Positions 23,207-37,100 are shown, counted from the first letter of the stretch. The stretch is DNA of 64,000 bases from Chloromonas sp. AAM2 (GCA_004335635.1 QAXH01006586.1:1-64000); one strand, 5' to 3'. Notes: generated by a model from the sequence alone, not told the origin. Numbers and translations: made by a program.

Positions 23207-26200
23207 TCACACAACATAGCCGCTGGTGGTGATTGAGTCGGCGCTACCGAATGTCTCATCCCACACCTGCAAGAACAACAACATACACAACAATTGACGT
23301 GCACAGTTACCAGGGCTATCCGGGGTCAGGACAATCACGATGTCGTGCGCGGTGAACAATGTTGACAGTCACAGATGTTGGCTGCACAGGCTTGTTGGTA
23401 TAAGAAAGCTTTAGTTGGTATAGGGAGGCCATCTTCTGCAGGTTGTCAGCAGTCATGCTCACCGTGTGGAACCAGCCATCCTTGTCCACCCGCTGGTACG
23501 TGTGGGAGCCAAAGAAGTCACGCTGGGCCTGCAGCAGTCAACGCGCAGCCACAAGAATTACAGCAGTCTGTGCAATTCCTGGCAATGCACAGACCATCCA
23601 TGGAATGACATCATGCAACAGGCAGCGTTCAACAGCGCATCAAACATCCCTACTCCTGACATGCAAGCGGAGCAACAGTCACCTGCACCAGGTTGGCTGG
23701 CAACCTTTCCCTACGGTACGTGTCGAAGTATGAGAGAGAAGCACCAAAGCCAGGCGTGGGCACACCATGGGCAACAGCTAGGCCCACCTGCATGCAAACA
23801 GTCCATTAGACATTTGAAACAACAATAACGAAAGCAACAAAAGAAAGAATAATGGCGGATGGTATTGCTGATGCACATGCTGGGAGGCAGACAGCGGCTG
23901 CTGCGCTGGTAGCCTTGCCAGTACCAGGAGCCCAATGCTCACCACGCGCCTCCACGCTGCATCACGCTTGGCCACGTTGGCTGCAAACTCTGGGTCGACC
24001 AACAAGCTGGGCAGGTTGGGGTTGCGCTCGTACGCCTTGCTGACATCACCCAAGAAGACGGCACGAATGATGCAACCACCCTGCAGACAGGCAGCTGGAA
24101 TTCAAGTTAGAAAACCTCCAGAAGAGAAATTGCAATCGCCTAACAGTTTTGAGAATCCGAGTTAAGAGGGACTCCGACAGGCAACAACATTAAGAATCTG
24201 AGTTGGAGGGACTCCAACGGGCAACGATGAATTGATAACTGGCTAGCGGTTCAACAGGGTGCAAAAACGCTGATTGCATAGCCTGTTGGCTGTCCAGGAG
24301 AGAGACTGACCTTCCAGATGCGAGCCAGACCACCCAGGTCGACATTCCACTTCTTCTCGTCACTCTTTGCCTTGATGATGTTGAGGCCCTGCAATCCAAC
24401 AGTTGCGTGACTGCCATCATCACCATGTTGTGCCAAGCCCAAACTGTTGTGGCCAGTCAGTCCGACTCTGTTACTGCTGGACAAAACATGGCAGTGTCAT
24501 GCGTGCCTGTGTCATGGACTGTTGACCATGCAAGCCTCATGACGCAGGGTGTGCTGGGCAAATGCATTCCACATCATGATGATGGGGTATGCTGACCTGA
24601 TATTTGTCACAGCGACAATGCTGATAACTGACCTGAGCATACGAGCAGATCTTTGATGCGTACAGCGCAGCCGCCACGTCCTCCACAAGTTGTGCCTTGG
24701 TGATGCCGGGGACAGCGCTGGGGGCGTTGAGGCCATGACTGGCGAACACCTGCGGAAACCAGACACTAAGGCCAGTGAATTGTGTGGTCCTGGAACAAAA
24801 CACAGCATGCGCTTAAACTTGCAGCTGCTGACACCCCAGGATCAGCTGCAGAGGATCAGCTTGGCAAAGCACTGCATTGTAGCTGTGACATGCACACCGA
24901 TCAGTGCCTGTGTCTGCGTACCTTGCTTGCAGCCACACGCTCCTGCTTGATGGCGCTCATGTAGCGGCCGTCCAGGGACGCAGTTATGGTGGGTGCCGCC
25001 ACGCTGAGCTCTGCAGCCTGCTGGACTGTCCACTTCCCTGTGCCCTTGCTGCCGGTCTGGTCAACAATCTTATCCACCAAGAAGCCATCGCCCTGCCAAA
25101 CAGGAGCAAAAGTGTCGCGCTCATCTTCTGGACATGTACTTCAGTGCACGATCAGTCCAAACTCAAAAGCCTAGTACTCGAGCAAACGGAAACTCGGAGC
25201 TTGGTGGGTCACAACCACGAAACAACGCCAGCTGTTGCACAACGGCCAGCTGCTTGACAGGCACACAAGCTGCACCCTTCCAAGTCCAGTATCAACAGCA
25301 AAAACGTTGCATGATGTCTTTGCTCACCTGCTCATCCTTCTTTGCCATAATAATAGCCGTAATCTCGACCAGGAAGCTCGCCAGGTATGACTTGTTCCAC
25401 TGTGTGAAGACGTCTGCCAGCTCCTGGTTGGTGAGGCCTCCCAGGGTGCGCAGGATGTCGTATGCCTCGCTGATCAGCTGCATGTCGCCGTACTCAATGC
25501 CATTGTGGACCATCTTCACGTAGTTGCCACTGCCACCGTCACCAATGTAGGTCACGCATGGACCATCCACCTGCAGCAGAAGCAGATTGTCAACTCATTC
25601 AGGACAAGGCCGTGCTTGATGCGAGCTGGTTAGTGGAACTTCAATGCACAAAGCTGCAGGTCTGGCAAATGGTGTTCGCATCTTACCTGTGCTGCCACCT
25701 TCTCCACAATATCCTTGATGTATGTGTAAGCCTCAGGGCTGCCTCCAGGCATCATGGAGGGACCTGCGTGTGCACGGCAAACATCTTGGTGTGTGTCATG
25801 CCCCAAGTCTGCTGCATGGGCTAGTGGAATGAATGCCGCTGGCGTGTAACGAGCTAGCTTGAAGTATTAGCTGGACGGCCGCATGCAGCATGCGTACAAG
25901 GGCCGGGTGAAGCATGACCATCAAACTCACCCCTGCGAGCACCTTCCTCGCCACCAGAAACGCCCATACCCAGGTAAAGGAGCCCCTTTTTGGCCACCTC
26001 ATCCTTGCGGCGTTCCGTGTTCTCATACCTGCAGAGTCAGTGGGTGGGCGAGAAACTGTTGCTTTACGTTCAAACGCCTGCAAAGAAAGCTGGGCTACAG
26101 CTGGCTGATTGACCATGCCAGTGCTCCCACTCACCACTCATTGCCACCATCAATGATAATATCTCCGGGTTCCATGTGCTCCTCCAGCTGCTGAATTGTC

Positions 26201-27031
26201 TGGTCCACTGGGGCACCGGCCTTGACCAAGATGATGACACGCCTGTGACATGGATGCAAACAAGCATGCGTCATTACGTTGGCAGACCGCGCTCAGATCG
26301 CTGTGAATGACGCTCCCTGCAGCACGCACCTGGGCTTCTGGAGCGATGCCACAAAGCTCTTCATGTCAGGATAGCCCGTCAGACGCTCGCCAAGCCCTGC
26401 GATGGGGACAAGGTTTGAGTTACGCGACCAACTTTCCGGCATCACTAGGGTTACTTGTGTCGTGCACTCACCCTCCTTTTGAGCGCGCTTGACAGCGGCC
26501 TCAGTCTTGTCATGGGACCGATTGTACACGGAAATCGTGAAGCCTTTGTCTGCCACGTTCAGGGCCAAGTTCTGCGAGCAGATGGGCAAGGTAGCAACCA
26601 CCATCAGAACACGATCAAAACCCCATCGCCCGTCCGCCATGCTGCAGGGTAGCACATACCTGGCCCATCACCGCAAGCCCGACCAGGCCGATCTGCGACA
26701 CCGCCACGGCATTCTTGGTAGCACTGCAGGTGCGCACGACAAACGCAAGTTAGAGTCGCCATCTGCACAGGCACTGTGAAGAGTCGCATTGGCTTTGCAA
26801 TCTACTCGCTCACTTTGACATTGGCGCTGGTGCTGTTGGAGCTGCACTGGTGGCGACAGGGGAGCTCGTGCGTCCAGAGATCTTCCTGCTGCTCTTCGTG
26901 ACTTTGCGCTCAGGAGCGGGCTGATTAAAGAGGCTGCGTGCAGCTGTGCAAGGAGAGATGCAGTGATTCGCGGGGATTGCCGAGGTTTTATCGCGGCGTG
27001 CTTGGAGCTGCCTCTGAAGCTTTCGCAGCAT
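23207..27031 (-). CDS. PGD: 6-phosphogluconate dehydrogenase (decarboxylating), with N-terminal targeting extension
   Basis: Oxidises 6-phosphogluconate to ribulose 5-phosphate and CO2 with NADP+, in the oxidative pentose phosphate pathway. Exons: 27031-26814, 26723-26660, 26571-26472, 26396-26330, 26242-26135, 26028-25931, 25763-25687, 25570-25328, 25092-24922, 24749-24633, 24388-24311, 24080-23943, 23787-23683, 23528-23463, 23266-23207; 1710 nt, 569 aa. The NADP-binding loop GLAVMGQN lies at 88-95, the family signature [13 protein letters not shown] follows, and [20 protein letters not shown] lies at about 254-273 with the catalytic Lys263 and Glu270. The C terminus has [11 protein letters not shown] and HTVWDETFG. 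The first 75 or so residues ([15 protein letters not shown]..) are basic and Ser/Ala/Pro-rich and precede the conserved core, as expected of a plastid transit peptide; the remaining 490 or so residues match the usual length. It is divergent from the DDX56 gene. Confidence 0.97.
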
Positions 27032-27308
27032 GGTCACGGAAGAGAGGGAAGGTAGGTTCGACAATGAGTTTTCGTTAAACAAGCTAGGTACGATGACACA
27101 CGAACAAACTGCGAACTAATCTTGCTCTTGTGCGTGCGCTGTGCACATACATCGGAAACTAGGGTCACCCCGTCTCTATGGTCGTTTGAGGCAGCACGTG
27201 TGGCTGGCGGCCGGAGGTTGCTCAAAAAGGGCGTCCAAAAAGGGGCATTCAGGGAAGGGTGCTGTGTGGTACGGCTAATAGCTCCATCTTTACAACGTGA
27301 CAGCCGTC
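27032..27308. promoter_or_regulatory. 277-bp divergent upstream region, PGD / DDX56
   Basis: The PGD ATG (minus, 27031) and the DDX56 ATG (plus, 27309) are separated by only 277 bp, so the 5' UTRs and promoters of both must be packed here. No TATA box is evident. Confidence 0.5.
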
Positions 27309-28648
27309 ATGTCCTTCGCGGAAACGGGTTTGGACCCCCGGCTGCTGAGAGCCCTAGCCAAGCGTGGTCTCAGCAAGCCAACACCTGTACAGCTTGCAGC
27401 CATCCCTAAAACTCTGGAAGGCAAAGATGTGATTGCTCGGTGAGCATTAGAAATCCAGAGTGCACTTAAAGCTGGTCCGGCCACCCAGCAGCCAGAGTTG
27501 CTGCATGCAGCAGCCACATGGGCAGTGTACCCTTTGGCGTGGCTATTATCACCAGCTGAGCAAATCATCTGTGTTTGCACGCCTGCATGTCTGCTTGGGT
27601 CATGCACTGTGCTCCTGCATGTTTTCTGCCTTGCCGTAGAGCACGCACTGGCAGTGGAAAGACACTTGCCTACCTTCTACCGGCCCTGCACCGGTTGCTG
27701 TCCAACGAGGGCACGACTGATGGCTCTGCTCCGGGCGCTGCCAACCAACACTCAGCTGCATGCAGCTTCCAGGCAGTGGTGTTGGTGCCCACACGTGAAC
27801 TGTGTGAACAGGTGGGACGGTGATGACGCATACTGCTTTGCAGGCCACCACGTATCAGCATGCTTTGCCATGCCGCCAGCAGCACTAGCAGCCTCAAAAC
27901 CTACAGCAGTGCCAGAAGCTGCAGCTGAGGCAGCAGAGGGAGCAGCAGCTGATCACAGAAATATCCAGCAGCAGGATTTGACATGGGTGGGAAAGCAGCA
28001 GAAGCATAGGGAGTAGCAGGTAGCAGGTGCGGTACCGGAAACATGGGTGCAACCTAGCAGCAACAACAGCGGAAACCGGAGGAGCGGCAGCAGTTGCTAC
28101 ACCAGGAGAAGCGCCAGTGGTGGAAACAGCAACAGGAACAACAGCGACAAATCAACAGTGCATCAGTGGCCCGAACTAGCGATGATGCATGCGCATGCCA
28201 GGGGACATGTGTTTGGACAAGGCGCCCTGCTCCATGCGTGTTGCCCCCCCAGGTCAAGGCGGAAGCGCATGAGGTGGTGCAGCACTGCGGGGTGGACCTC
28301 ATGGTGGGGCACACAGCCAGAGCACACCCACAGCACCATGCACACCTGCGTGCTGACCATGCGAGTGGTCCAGACCATACCAGTGTGTCTGCCAGCCTTC
28401 CAACCATCACCCTATGAGGCACTGGTGGGACCATGAACTCTTCCCCACCCTATCTTTGGTCTGTCTACTCTACAGACTGTCCGTCTACACACTAGCTCAC
28501 TTTCCCACACATGTTTTTCCGAGTCTGCGGTCTGCCCCTGTCCCAGGTGACCTCTCTGACAGCTCCCAGCGGCAGTGCTCTCAAAAGGGCGGTGGCGGCC
28601 TCGGGACACCTCGTGGTGGCAACGCCAGGTGAGATACACACGCACGCG

Positions 28649-28706
<58 letters not shown>

Positions 28707-31700
28707 GCCAGCATTGTTGCAGGGGATAACAGTGACTAGGGGCTCCTGTGGTCCGTGCAGATCTCGCACAGGGTTAAGCCAGTGTCAAATTAAGGCATGT
28801 TTTGGGGGTCCAATGACAGAAAATGTTGTGACAAGGAATGCACACTTCAGAGGGCGGTACATATTTCTTAGCCCAACTCAGCCGGTATGTGTCCAACTCA
28901 GCTGGCTGTATGCACATCACACACTTGACAAGCCGCACTGCAGTGATGTGCCATGGCTGGATGCCGTCAAGCTTCCAATGCAAGGGTGGTGGTGTTGGGG
29001 CTGTGCGCAGGCAAGCTTGCTGCTGCCGTGCGCGAGGGAGCGCTGCAGGGCTCGGTGCTGGAGTCAAGACTTCAGGTATGAGTTCACGCCTGCACATCTG
29101 ATGTGGTCACGCCTGCACATCTCGCATTCAGATGCTTGCCTGGCTGAGACACGAGTTCAGAAGCATCACTTGCCTCATTCCTACTTTGGCCAGGAAGTGC
29201 TTCATGGAGGTCTCACATGCATTTTATCACATGGCTTCTGTCACGTGTGTTGTGCAGACGTTGGTGCTTGACGAGGCTGACCTGCTGTTGTCGTACGGCT
29301 ATGAAGCCGACCTGCAGCTGCTGGCACCGCTGGTGAGGGGCAGACAGGACAAAGCATGCACCAACACTTGCATCACACCAGCAGTGCATGCAACGGAATT
29401 CAGCTGGCAGGCAATACAGTGTCGTCTGGTTTGATCTTTAGCTTGTGGTTGGTTAGTTGTCCCGGCTTTGGCATGTTGTGCACTCATAAACGTACGGGAC
29501 TGCTGACCGGCATCTGTGTTGACCTTGCAGTTTGATCATCATAGGTAGCATTGTGGCTTAGGCAGCACATTCCTTGCTGGTTACCGTGGGGCCCTGCTTG
29601 TTGGTCAGCCTTACACTGTCGGACTGCAGGCGAACCCTGACGGCATTGTCTGGCTTTGCTGGTCAGTGTTGTCTGGCCATGCCTTGCTGGTCTTGTTCCC
29701 CTCAGGTTCCTCGGTCCTGCCAGGTGCTGCTCATGAGCGCCACCACCAGCCAGGAGGTGGAGGCCTTGCAGCGGCTGGTGCTGCACAACCCCATCACACT
29801 CAACCTACTGGCGGAAGGGACACAGGGGACGGAGGAGGGCACAGGGCTGGCGGAGGGGAGCGGTGAGCGGGCACGCATTGTAGGGCCAGAGCTTATCTCA
29901 TCGTGTGCAGGTCATGCTTCTTGACTGTCCTGCTAGCTTACGAATGGTTCAATGCATGGAGTGCAAAGGTGGTCAGGATTGCTGTGCACTGGCACATCTC
30001 CTGCTCCACTGATAAGTGCTCCTGGTAGCTTATGCCTGTGTGTTGCAAGGATGGGACGAGTGTTTGCGCACAAGGTTGGGAACGGAGGATCCACATGTAG
30101 TGGTATAGTTGTGTGGTCACGGAAGGTCAGTGCCTGTTGCGCAAGGTTCGGCTTGTGTTCGCCTGTGGCAGGCGTGTCCTCCACCATCACCCACTGGTCA
30201 TTTACGTGTGACAAGGATGACAGGCTGCTGGTGGTCATGGCGCTGCTCAAGCTGGGGCTGGTGCGACGCAAGGTGCTGCTCTTCGTCAACACAGTGGACA
30301 CGGTCAGTTGCAAGGAATTCGGCAGGGATTGGGTATGAATGATCGCGATGATGTGCTTGCACTGTTTGCTGGGAGCTGAACCACGGGAGGTGCCACCAGT
30401 CAAAGGACAGATAACCCCGGCGCCTGTACCAAAGGCTTTGCTACAGACTGCTAATCCCAATGCGTCACCCAGCAACCACTGCTATAACTTCCCAAGCCGA
30501 ACGGCCACGCTCGTTCCTGCGCCTCCTGATGTGCAGGCATACCGTGTCAAGTTGTTTCTAGAAACGTTCGGCATCCGTGCAGCGCTGCTCAATGCTGAAA
30601 TGCCGCTCAATTCGCGCTCCCACTGTCTGGCGTCCTTCAACAAGGGCATGTTCGACTACCTCATTGCAACAGGTAAACTTTGTTAGCGACCTGAAAGCTG
30701 TCAGCTGACTGTTGATAGAATGCATGCCAGGTGCAAGGGCTGTGCATCTTGTGTGCCTGAGCAAGATAACCAGACAATCAACAGTGTTGTGGCGGCTATG
30801 ACAATTCTTAAGTGACTGTTCATTGATTCGGCCTGATCCTAACTCTAACCTTCTTAACAGTTGCGTCTTTGTGAGTACCAGGTCAGCTTCTGCAATCAAA
30901 AAGACAATGGACAGTGTTGTGGTGGTCATGATAGTCTGTCAATCACGGACAGGTACCAGAATTCTGGCTTTGATTGAGATTGTGTACTCCTCTGCTTCGC
31001 TGCTCTGTGTTCAGACGACGTGCATGCGTCCACACACGACGCTGCCGGTCGCCCTTCACCTTCCGCCCAGCCACCCGCCAAGAAGCGGAGAAAAGGCGAC
31101 ACCGGCAAGAAAGGGAGCAAAGGCGGTGCAGCCAAGGACGAAGAGTTTGGTGTCACACGAGGCATCGACTTCAAAGGCGTCCACACAATCATCAACTACG
31201 ACATGCCGTCCACCACCCAGGGCTATGTGCACAGAGTGGGGCGGACAGGCAGGGGCGGTGAGGAGGGAGCGGCTCTCACTCTGTTCACGCCAGCGGATGA
31301 GTTATTCAAACAGGAGGTGGCGGGGATGCTTGCCGGTCAGGCGGGCGGGGCGGCACACGCAAAGGCGCCCCAGGGGGAGGGGGAAGGGGTGGTGAGCGGG
31401 AGTGAGTCGGAGGACGAGGCGGAGGGGGCGGAGGGGTGCCGGGCGGAGGGGCTCAGGCCCTTCACGCGCTTGACCAATGCGCAGGTGGGGGCGATGGCCA
31501 CTGGTTACCAGTGACTGGGTGACTCCGGTTACCAGTGACTGGTAGCAGAGCACAGCCAGAAACGCACCTTCACATTGATTTGATGCTGATGGGGAAGGAG
31601 GCAGTGGTGGGGAAGGGGGAGAGTGGTGTGGAAAGGGGACACCACTCTGCGAAGTATGTTGGATGGTTGTTGATGCTTGTGATGGCTAGAAAGAGGAGCA

Positions 31701-33615
31701 TTGATGTGGCCACTTGACCCGAGTGTGTTGGATGGCATGTTGGCTGACACAATGCTCCAAACCTCAGCAGCCTTGTTTGCAGTTGTCGTTTGACCTTGGG
31801 CCAGATATCACGTCGTTGATTGTCTTGCATTCCTGACTTGCGTGTCATGACCTGCCCGTGTGGCACCAGGTTGAGGCGCTGCGTTACCGCGGCGAGGACG
31901 TGGCACGGTCCCTCACCAAGAACACCATCAAGGAAGCAAGGGCCAAGGAGTTGAGGGCAGAGCTGCTCAACAGCGACAAGCTCAAGGTGAAAATGCAATT
32001 GTCTCTCACGCATTGATGAGATGTGATTTACTCTTCTTGAATGGCAGTGTGATCGCATCTGGCCCGGAAGTGGTCACTTACCCTCCGTGTTTGGCCCTTG
32101 CAGGAGGGTCGAGTGCATCAGTCAGCAAACAGTGTGCTCTTTCTCCGGAGAGTGCAATACATTCCTCAATCAGCCTGTGTGCAAGTAAATTCAAGCAGGT
32201 TCCTCGTGTGTTCTGTGTCTGCAGGACTACTTTGAGTCGCACGCCGCTGAGCGGCAGCTGCTGCGCCACGACAAGGCGCTTCACAAGACGCCGCAGGCGC
32301 CCGCCCTGCGACACCTGCCCGCATACCTAAAGGACCCAACGCTCATACAAGAGGCAACAGCGGTGAGGGGAAGGCAGGGCACACCTGGAAGTGCGCGAGA
32401 TTCAACCCAGATTTGCTGCTACACTCCGCAGCCCGCAAGCCAGTGCTCAATCAAAAACACAACTTCACGAAGTGTTTTCGTTGCCATTGCATGCGCAGAC
32501 TGGCAACCGCGCGCCACCTGTGCTATCAGCGCACAAGAAACGCAAGCTGCCCAAGACGGCCGAGTCAAAAATCACAGGTGCGCAACTGGTAGGCAGTGTA
32601 GGTTCACCTGATAGTCATGTGTTGCTTGAGCTGTTCCTGCAGACATGGAGGCGCAAGCAGGTGCTGCATTTCAAGTGCATCCAAGCAGCGCTGCCTTCTT
32701 CAGTCCACCTCGGCAGGCCAGCCAGTATTCATTCTATGCCTGTTGTTCCTGCCGTCCTAAGCCATGGTAGCGTGATCTGTTTACACCTGGTGCGCCTACC
32801 AGGCAGAGAAGGTTTACCACCCATTGCCATTGACACAGGCCCCGCCATCCATATACGCTATCGTTGACCTGCATGGCGGGTGTGTAATAGGTGCTCCAGA
32901 GACGTCGACTCACGTATACGCGACTGTGCATATCATGCCATGGTGGCGTAGGCTGTTCGCACCTGGTGCACGTGCATGGCAATACATGCGGTCTAGGGGT
33001 GTTGAATGGTGCGTCGTCCAACAGGTGCACAAGAGATGTTGACAAGTAAGTGTTGTATTCAAATCTTGCAATGGCTGATTGTGCGCAATGGTGCCATGCT
33101 TGCTGTCAGGCGTGACCGGTGCCAACGGGTCCGAGGTGGCGGCGGGCCTGAGCCTGAGCCGCGGGAAACAGGACCCGCTCAAGCAGGTTAAGGGCTTTGT
33201 GCGAGCACCCAAGGGTGGCAGCCACAACGACGAAGAGGCCACTGAGATGGAGGTGAGGACCTTTGGACGCACAAACCCGGTCTGTTCTGGCACATGACAG
33301 TCACAAAACACGTCTGGTAGCACTGACGGTACACGACACAAGTCATGTCCTGTCCTGCATTCGACACAAAATGTTGTAAGTAACTTCTGACTATCAAGTT
33401 AGAGAATCGTGATCAGAAATTGTTGATTCTGGTACTGGTACTTGACATATCATGGCTTCCATCTTCTGCTGCTCAAGTGTGTGTACCTCTTGTTTGTGTG
33501 TGTGCAGAAGCGTGCCATGGCCATTGGGCTCAAGGAGGCCAAGAAGCGGGCCAAGGCAGAGGGCAAACCTTTTCAACCCAAGCGCAATGTGCGCAAGTTC
33601 AAGCGCCAGCGATAG
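27309..33615 (+). CDS. DDX56: DEAD-box ATP-dependent RNA helicase, DDX56/Dbp9 family
   Basis: Nucleolar RNA helicase of 60S ribosomal subunit assembly. Exons: 27309-27439, 27640-27811, 28253-28303, 28547-28628, 29011-29075, 29258-29332, 29706-29862, 30172-30302, 30537-30672, 31015-31484, 31870-31986, 32225-32362, 32499-32577, 33110-33252, 33508-33615; 2055 nt, 684 aa. Helicase motifs in order: Q motif KPTPVQ (Gln28), [10 protein letters not shown] (44-52), Ia [14 protein letters not shown] (172-175), III SAT (203-205), [20 protein letters not shown] (380-386), [12 protein letters not shown] (406-415). Between the IATDD step and motif V lies a Lys/Gly-rich insertion ([17 protein letters not shown]), a family hallmark that also looks like a nuclear localisation signal. 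The C terminus is basic (NVRKFKRQR). The end of exon 3 (28303) was chosen by phase; a donor at 28301 is possible. Exon 14 could also end at 33187, which keeps the frame with 22 fewer residues. Confidence 0.95.
28634..28704 (+). repeat. (CA)n/(CG)n microsatellite
   Basis: Alternating CA with some CG, just inside DDX56 intron 4 (donor at 28629). The alternating purine-pyrimidine run has Z-DNA-forming character. A simple repeat with no coding role. Confidence 0.8.
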
Positions 33616-34170
33616 GTTTCACCACCTGATGTTTGGGTACATCCCATGGTGCAGTGCACAATGGGGCTGCACCTGTGCGACCTCCTTACTTGGGTGTGCG
33701 GCCTGTCATATTCAGGTGTAAACTTCAGCACTTTTCTAATGCAGCTCCTCAACAGTGAGCACGTCAAGTCGTGTGCAGTTGGCAAGTGTGCGTGTGTGGG
33801 TGTCTCGGACCATATTACTAGCTTATCAATTCTTACACAAACCTAGATAGCTACACACTAAGCATTGTACCGGACGTTTTGCAAGTAAGCATTCATCCCT
33901 GCGATCGCTCTCCCAACCACGAATGTAATGAAAGCAATCAACGAGTTTGGAAGTTCGTCATCCTGCGGATATGATTGTCCAAACCGAGCGTATGGCCTGG
34001 CAACGGCCTGTACCACGTTGATTAACGTCAGTTTGGGATTAAAAAAACAAGATGTTTGCCAGTTCTGGGACAATTTGACTTTGCAACAACCAACACCCAA
34101 CACCAATACCTGGCGGTATCCCCAGGAATTGTCCCAGAACTGGCAAACTTCTTTTTTTCACGCTGTTTTG
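33616..34170. other. convergent 3' region between DDX56 and the SPAG6-like gene
   Basis: 555 bp between two stop codons. TGTAA on the plus strand at 33717-33721, about 100 bp past the DDX56 stop, is a likely polyadenylation signal. TGTAA on the minus strand near 33831-33835 could serve the other gene. The inverted-repeat element at 34054-34148 sits almost against the SPAG6-like stop codon. Confidence 0.5.
34054..34148. mobile_element. small inverted-repeat element (MITE-like)
   Basis: Two perfect 22-bp arms in inverted orientation, at 34054-34075 and 34127-34148, each with the core GCCAGTTCTGGGACAATT or its complement, enclose about 51 bp. Outside the arms are an A-run on the left (34041-34047) and a T-run on the right (34152-34158), extending the symmetry imperfectly. 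It lies in the 3' UTR of the SPAG6-like gene, beginning about 22 bp past its stop codon. Partial copies of the arm occur at 14149-14164, 58053-58074, 62793-62814 and, degenerate, 62897-62914. Non-autonomous transposon origin is inference; I could not settle a target-site duplication. Confidence 0.6.
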
Positions 34171-37100
34171 TTAGGCGCTGTAATACTGGACAACATCCGC
34201 AGGAAACATGCTGTTGATTGCCTCCATGCTTTCTTGGGCCTTGTCTGGAAGCTTCTTCTTGAGCTTTTGTAACCGCTGCAGCGCGCCACTGGTCACAAAG
34301 GATTGCCGCCCTAGGGGGCTTCTCGCCAGCAGCACCTCGAGCTGTACGTAAACGAGGCACACCAGGGACTTCGTAAAGTGAGTGTTGACTTTGGGCTGAT
34401 GCGTGGAATGAAGCGAGGCCAACTTGGGCACAGGTGTATGGTGCCAATTGCACGGGAACGAGTGCCGGCTAAACGTTAACGGGGCACATCAGGCACGTCG
34501 TTCAATGAGTGCTGAATAGGTACGTGGAGTCAAGCCTGTGCAATCCACCCGGTAAGTGCGCACGAGACAAGATTGGGCACCAGTTGCATGGGTCGGAACC
34601 GCTGGGCATACCAGCTTCAGCCGCAAACGCAATTAGCTTCTCACCTTTCTGAGCAGATGCTTGAGAATGTTAGGCGGCGTCTTGGCGTCCACGTAGAGTT
34701 CGATCGACTCGGACGTCGCAGCGTTGCGAATGACTGCCTTGGTCGCGAGCTTGAGCTTCCGTTGCAGGTCGACGTTCTTACGCTGAGCAGCAACCCTGCA
34801 ATGCAAGGACGGAGTAACTAAGCACGGTAAGCAGAAAAGTGGCACCGTCGCCAGGACCACATGTCCATCCTTGCCATAACGCCTTAAGCCATCACTTGCT
34901 CGTGACGGCCTCCATTTCAGCCGACTTTCATCGGCCACATCCGGCCCCTGATTGCGCCCACTTTGCCACCTACCTGGGATGTACATCAACCAGCTGCTGC
35001 AACGCCCCTTGTTCTATGAGCGGGCCGGCGACGCTTTCCCCATGCTGCGCCATCTGCTCGATTGCCCACGCGGCCGCACCCGTGACGTCCAGGTCGGAAT
35101 GCGCTACAGAGTCGATGACGGTCTGGCCAGCGTTCGCGTCCACGACGGCCTTGGCGATCACAGCCTTGAACGTAGACATTGTGCCTGTGAGCACAACGCG
35201 GAACAGCTTCGTTCAGATTGACAGAGAAAGTCGACGGGACTTCCTGCGTGATTCTCAGTCCGGAGCGTAACGCAACTTGTGGTTGTCTAGATAAGGCGTC
35301 TTACCTATAATCATGATGCCTGTGAGTGTCCCTTGCACGTTGCCCTTCTCCAGCGCCATGAATTTGACCAGTGCCGAGCCAATGCCTGCCTTGGTGGTCA
35401 GCTCAGCAAGGTCAGGCGTCTTCTGAACCACCTGACGGGCAGTACGGCAAACGAAGGTTGGTTGACTAGTAAATATTGAAAAATATGGATGTCACTCTCT
35501 TGTATGCTTCAATCATCCCAACCCACATTGAAGTCATGTTCATGCAACATGCATCGCCACCGCTGATATGTATAGCTGAAAGAAATGATCTCCACCATCG
35601 TGCCATGAGGCACCTGATCTGCCGCACTCGACCAACAAGCATCATGTCCATCAATCTCGGTCTGACCTGCAGAAGGAGAGCGCCTGCGTTTCGCCTTATG
35701 GCGGGTGTCATGGTGTCAGTGAGCAGGTGCACCGCGGACTGGAGCACGCCCTGATTGGCCACGCTGTTGGCTAGCTCGTCATGGTGACGACACACCTGCA
35801 CATGAAAGAGTGCACAGCGTTGTTGGTGCGCCTTTTCGGGGCCTACATAGGCGTGTCAGTCAGTGCAATGAGGGCAGGCACAGCGGAGTATGCCTGTGGA
35901 CGCCAGCCAAGCATGTCGGCCGTCATGGAAGGCGAATAAATGTTGCTTTAAGTTATTGAGGCGTTCACGAACTGTTGTTGGGTAAAAGCCACCTGGGGAA
36001 AAGCTGTAATCAAGGTTGCTTGGCAGCCAGGTTTCCCTGACTTTCCTGTCTCGATTGCATGGCCAAGCAGTGTCACACAAGTTTACTTGTGGATGCCGGC
36101 GCTGCATCGGCTACCCTGCCAGGCTGTCTGACGTCTGTGCCCGCCCCCCAATGTGACGTCAGTGAGTGGCACTATGGTGGTGTGCGCTGCTCTGACCTGT
36201 GCCAGCGTGTTGAGCGCGGCTGCCTTGAGGTCGGGCGGCGTGTTGCTGCCCCTGACCAGCTGCGTGAGGGGCGTGAGGGCCGACAGCCGCACCAGCGCCT
36301 CCGACAGCTTGGTGCCGCCCGCTGCCACGCCACTCAGGCAATGGAGCAGCGAGAGCAGCAGGCTGGGAGGGGAGGTCTGCACAGGTATTGAGGCAGGGCC
36401 AGGCGCGGGATGAGTCGGCGTGCTGTTAGGTGTGTGACGGCTCAGGACAAGTGAGGCTCGTGTGTGCAGTGGACCTTGCGAAGGAGACAAAGGGGCGAAG
36501 CGTTCGAGACACTGGCCCATGTCATTGGTCAGCAAAGGTTGACTGATTGTCACTTATTGCCTTGTGGTACCTGATGTTATGCAGCGCTTGGATTACATTG
36601 GTTGGAACTCAGTGATGCAAAGGGGCTGATGCTCGAGCGCTCTGCCCACCCTGTACAACCACATGCTACTTGCTGATCTACACTGCTGTCCTTCCGGCTG
36701 CGTTTTACAATGGCCAATTTAAGTGCAAAGGTAGGCCGGATGCGATAACTGCCTTACCTGGACTTGTAGCAGTGCCACCAGGAGGCTGAGTGTGCTGTCT
36801 GTGCAAATGAGTGACGCATGCTGCGGGCTGGACTGTATGAGTGACGTGACGGCCTTGACCGCCGCCTCCTTGACCTGCGGGCTGCCGGTCTGCAGCTGAG
36901 TCAGCAGGTGGGGAAGGGCGCCTGCAGCAACAAGGGCACAGACCTGTGTGAGCCCTGATGCTCATGGAACCGTCAAGGTTCTTTGCTGCATTCTGAAAAA
37001 GGTTAAGGTGCTGCATAAGCAGAAGAGTGCTCTCCGCTGCAGTTGGTCACATGTTCCAAAATGCTGCTGAAGCTTCTAGCCAAGCCTCACTGCTCGGCCC

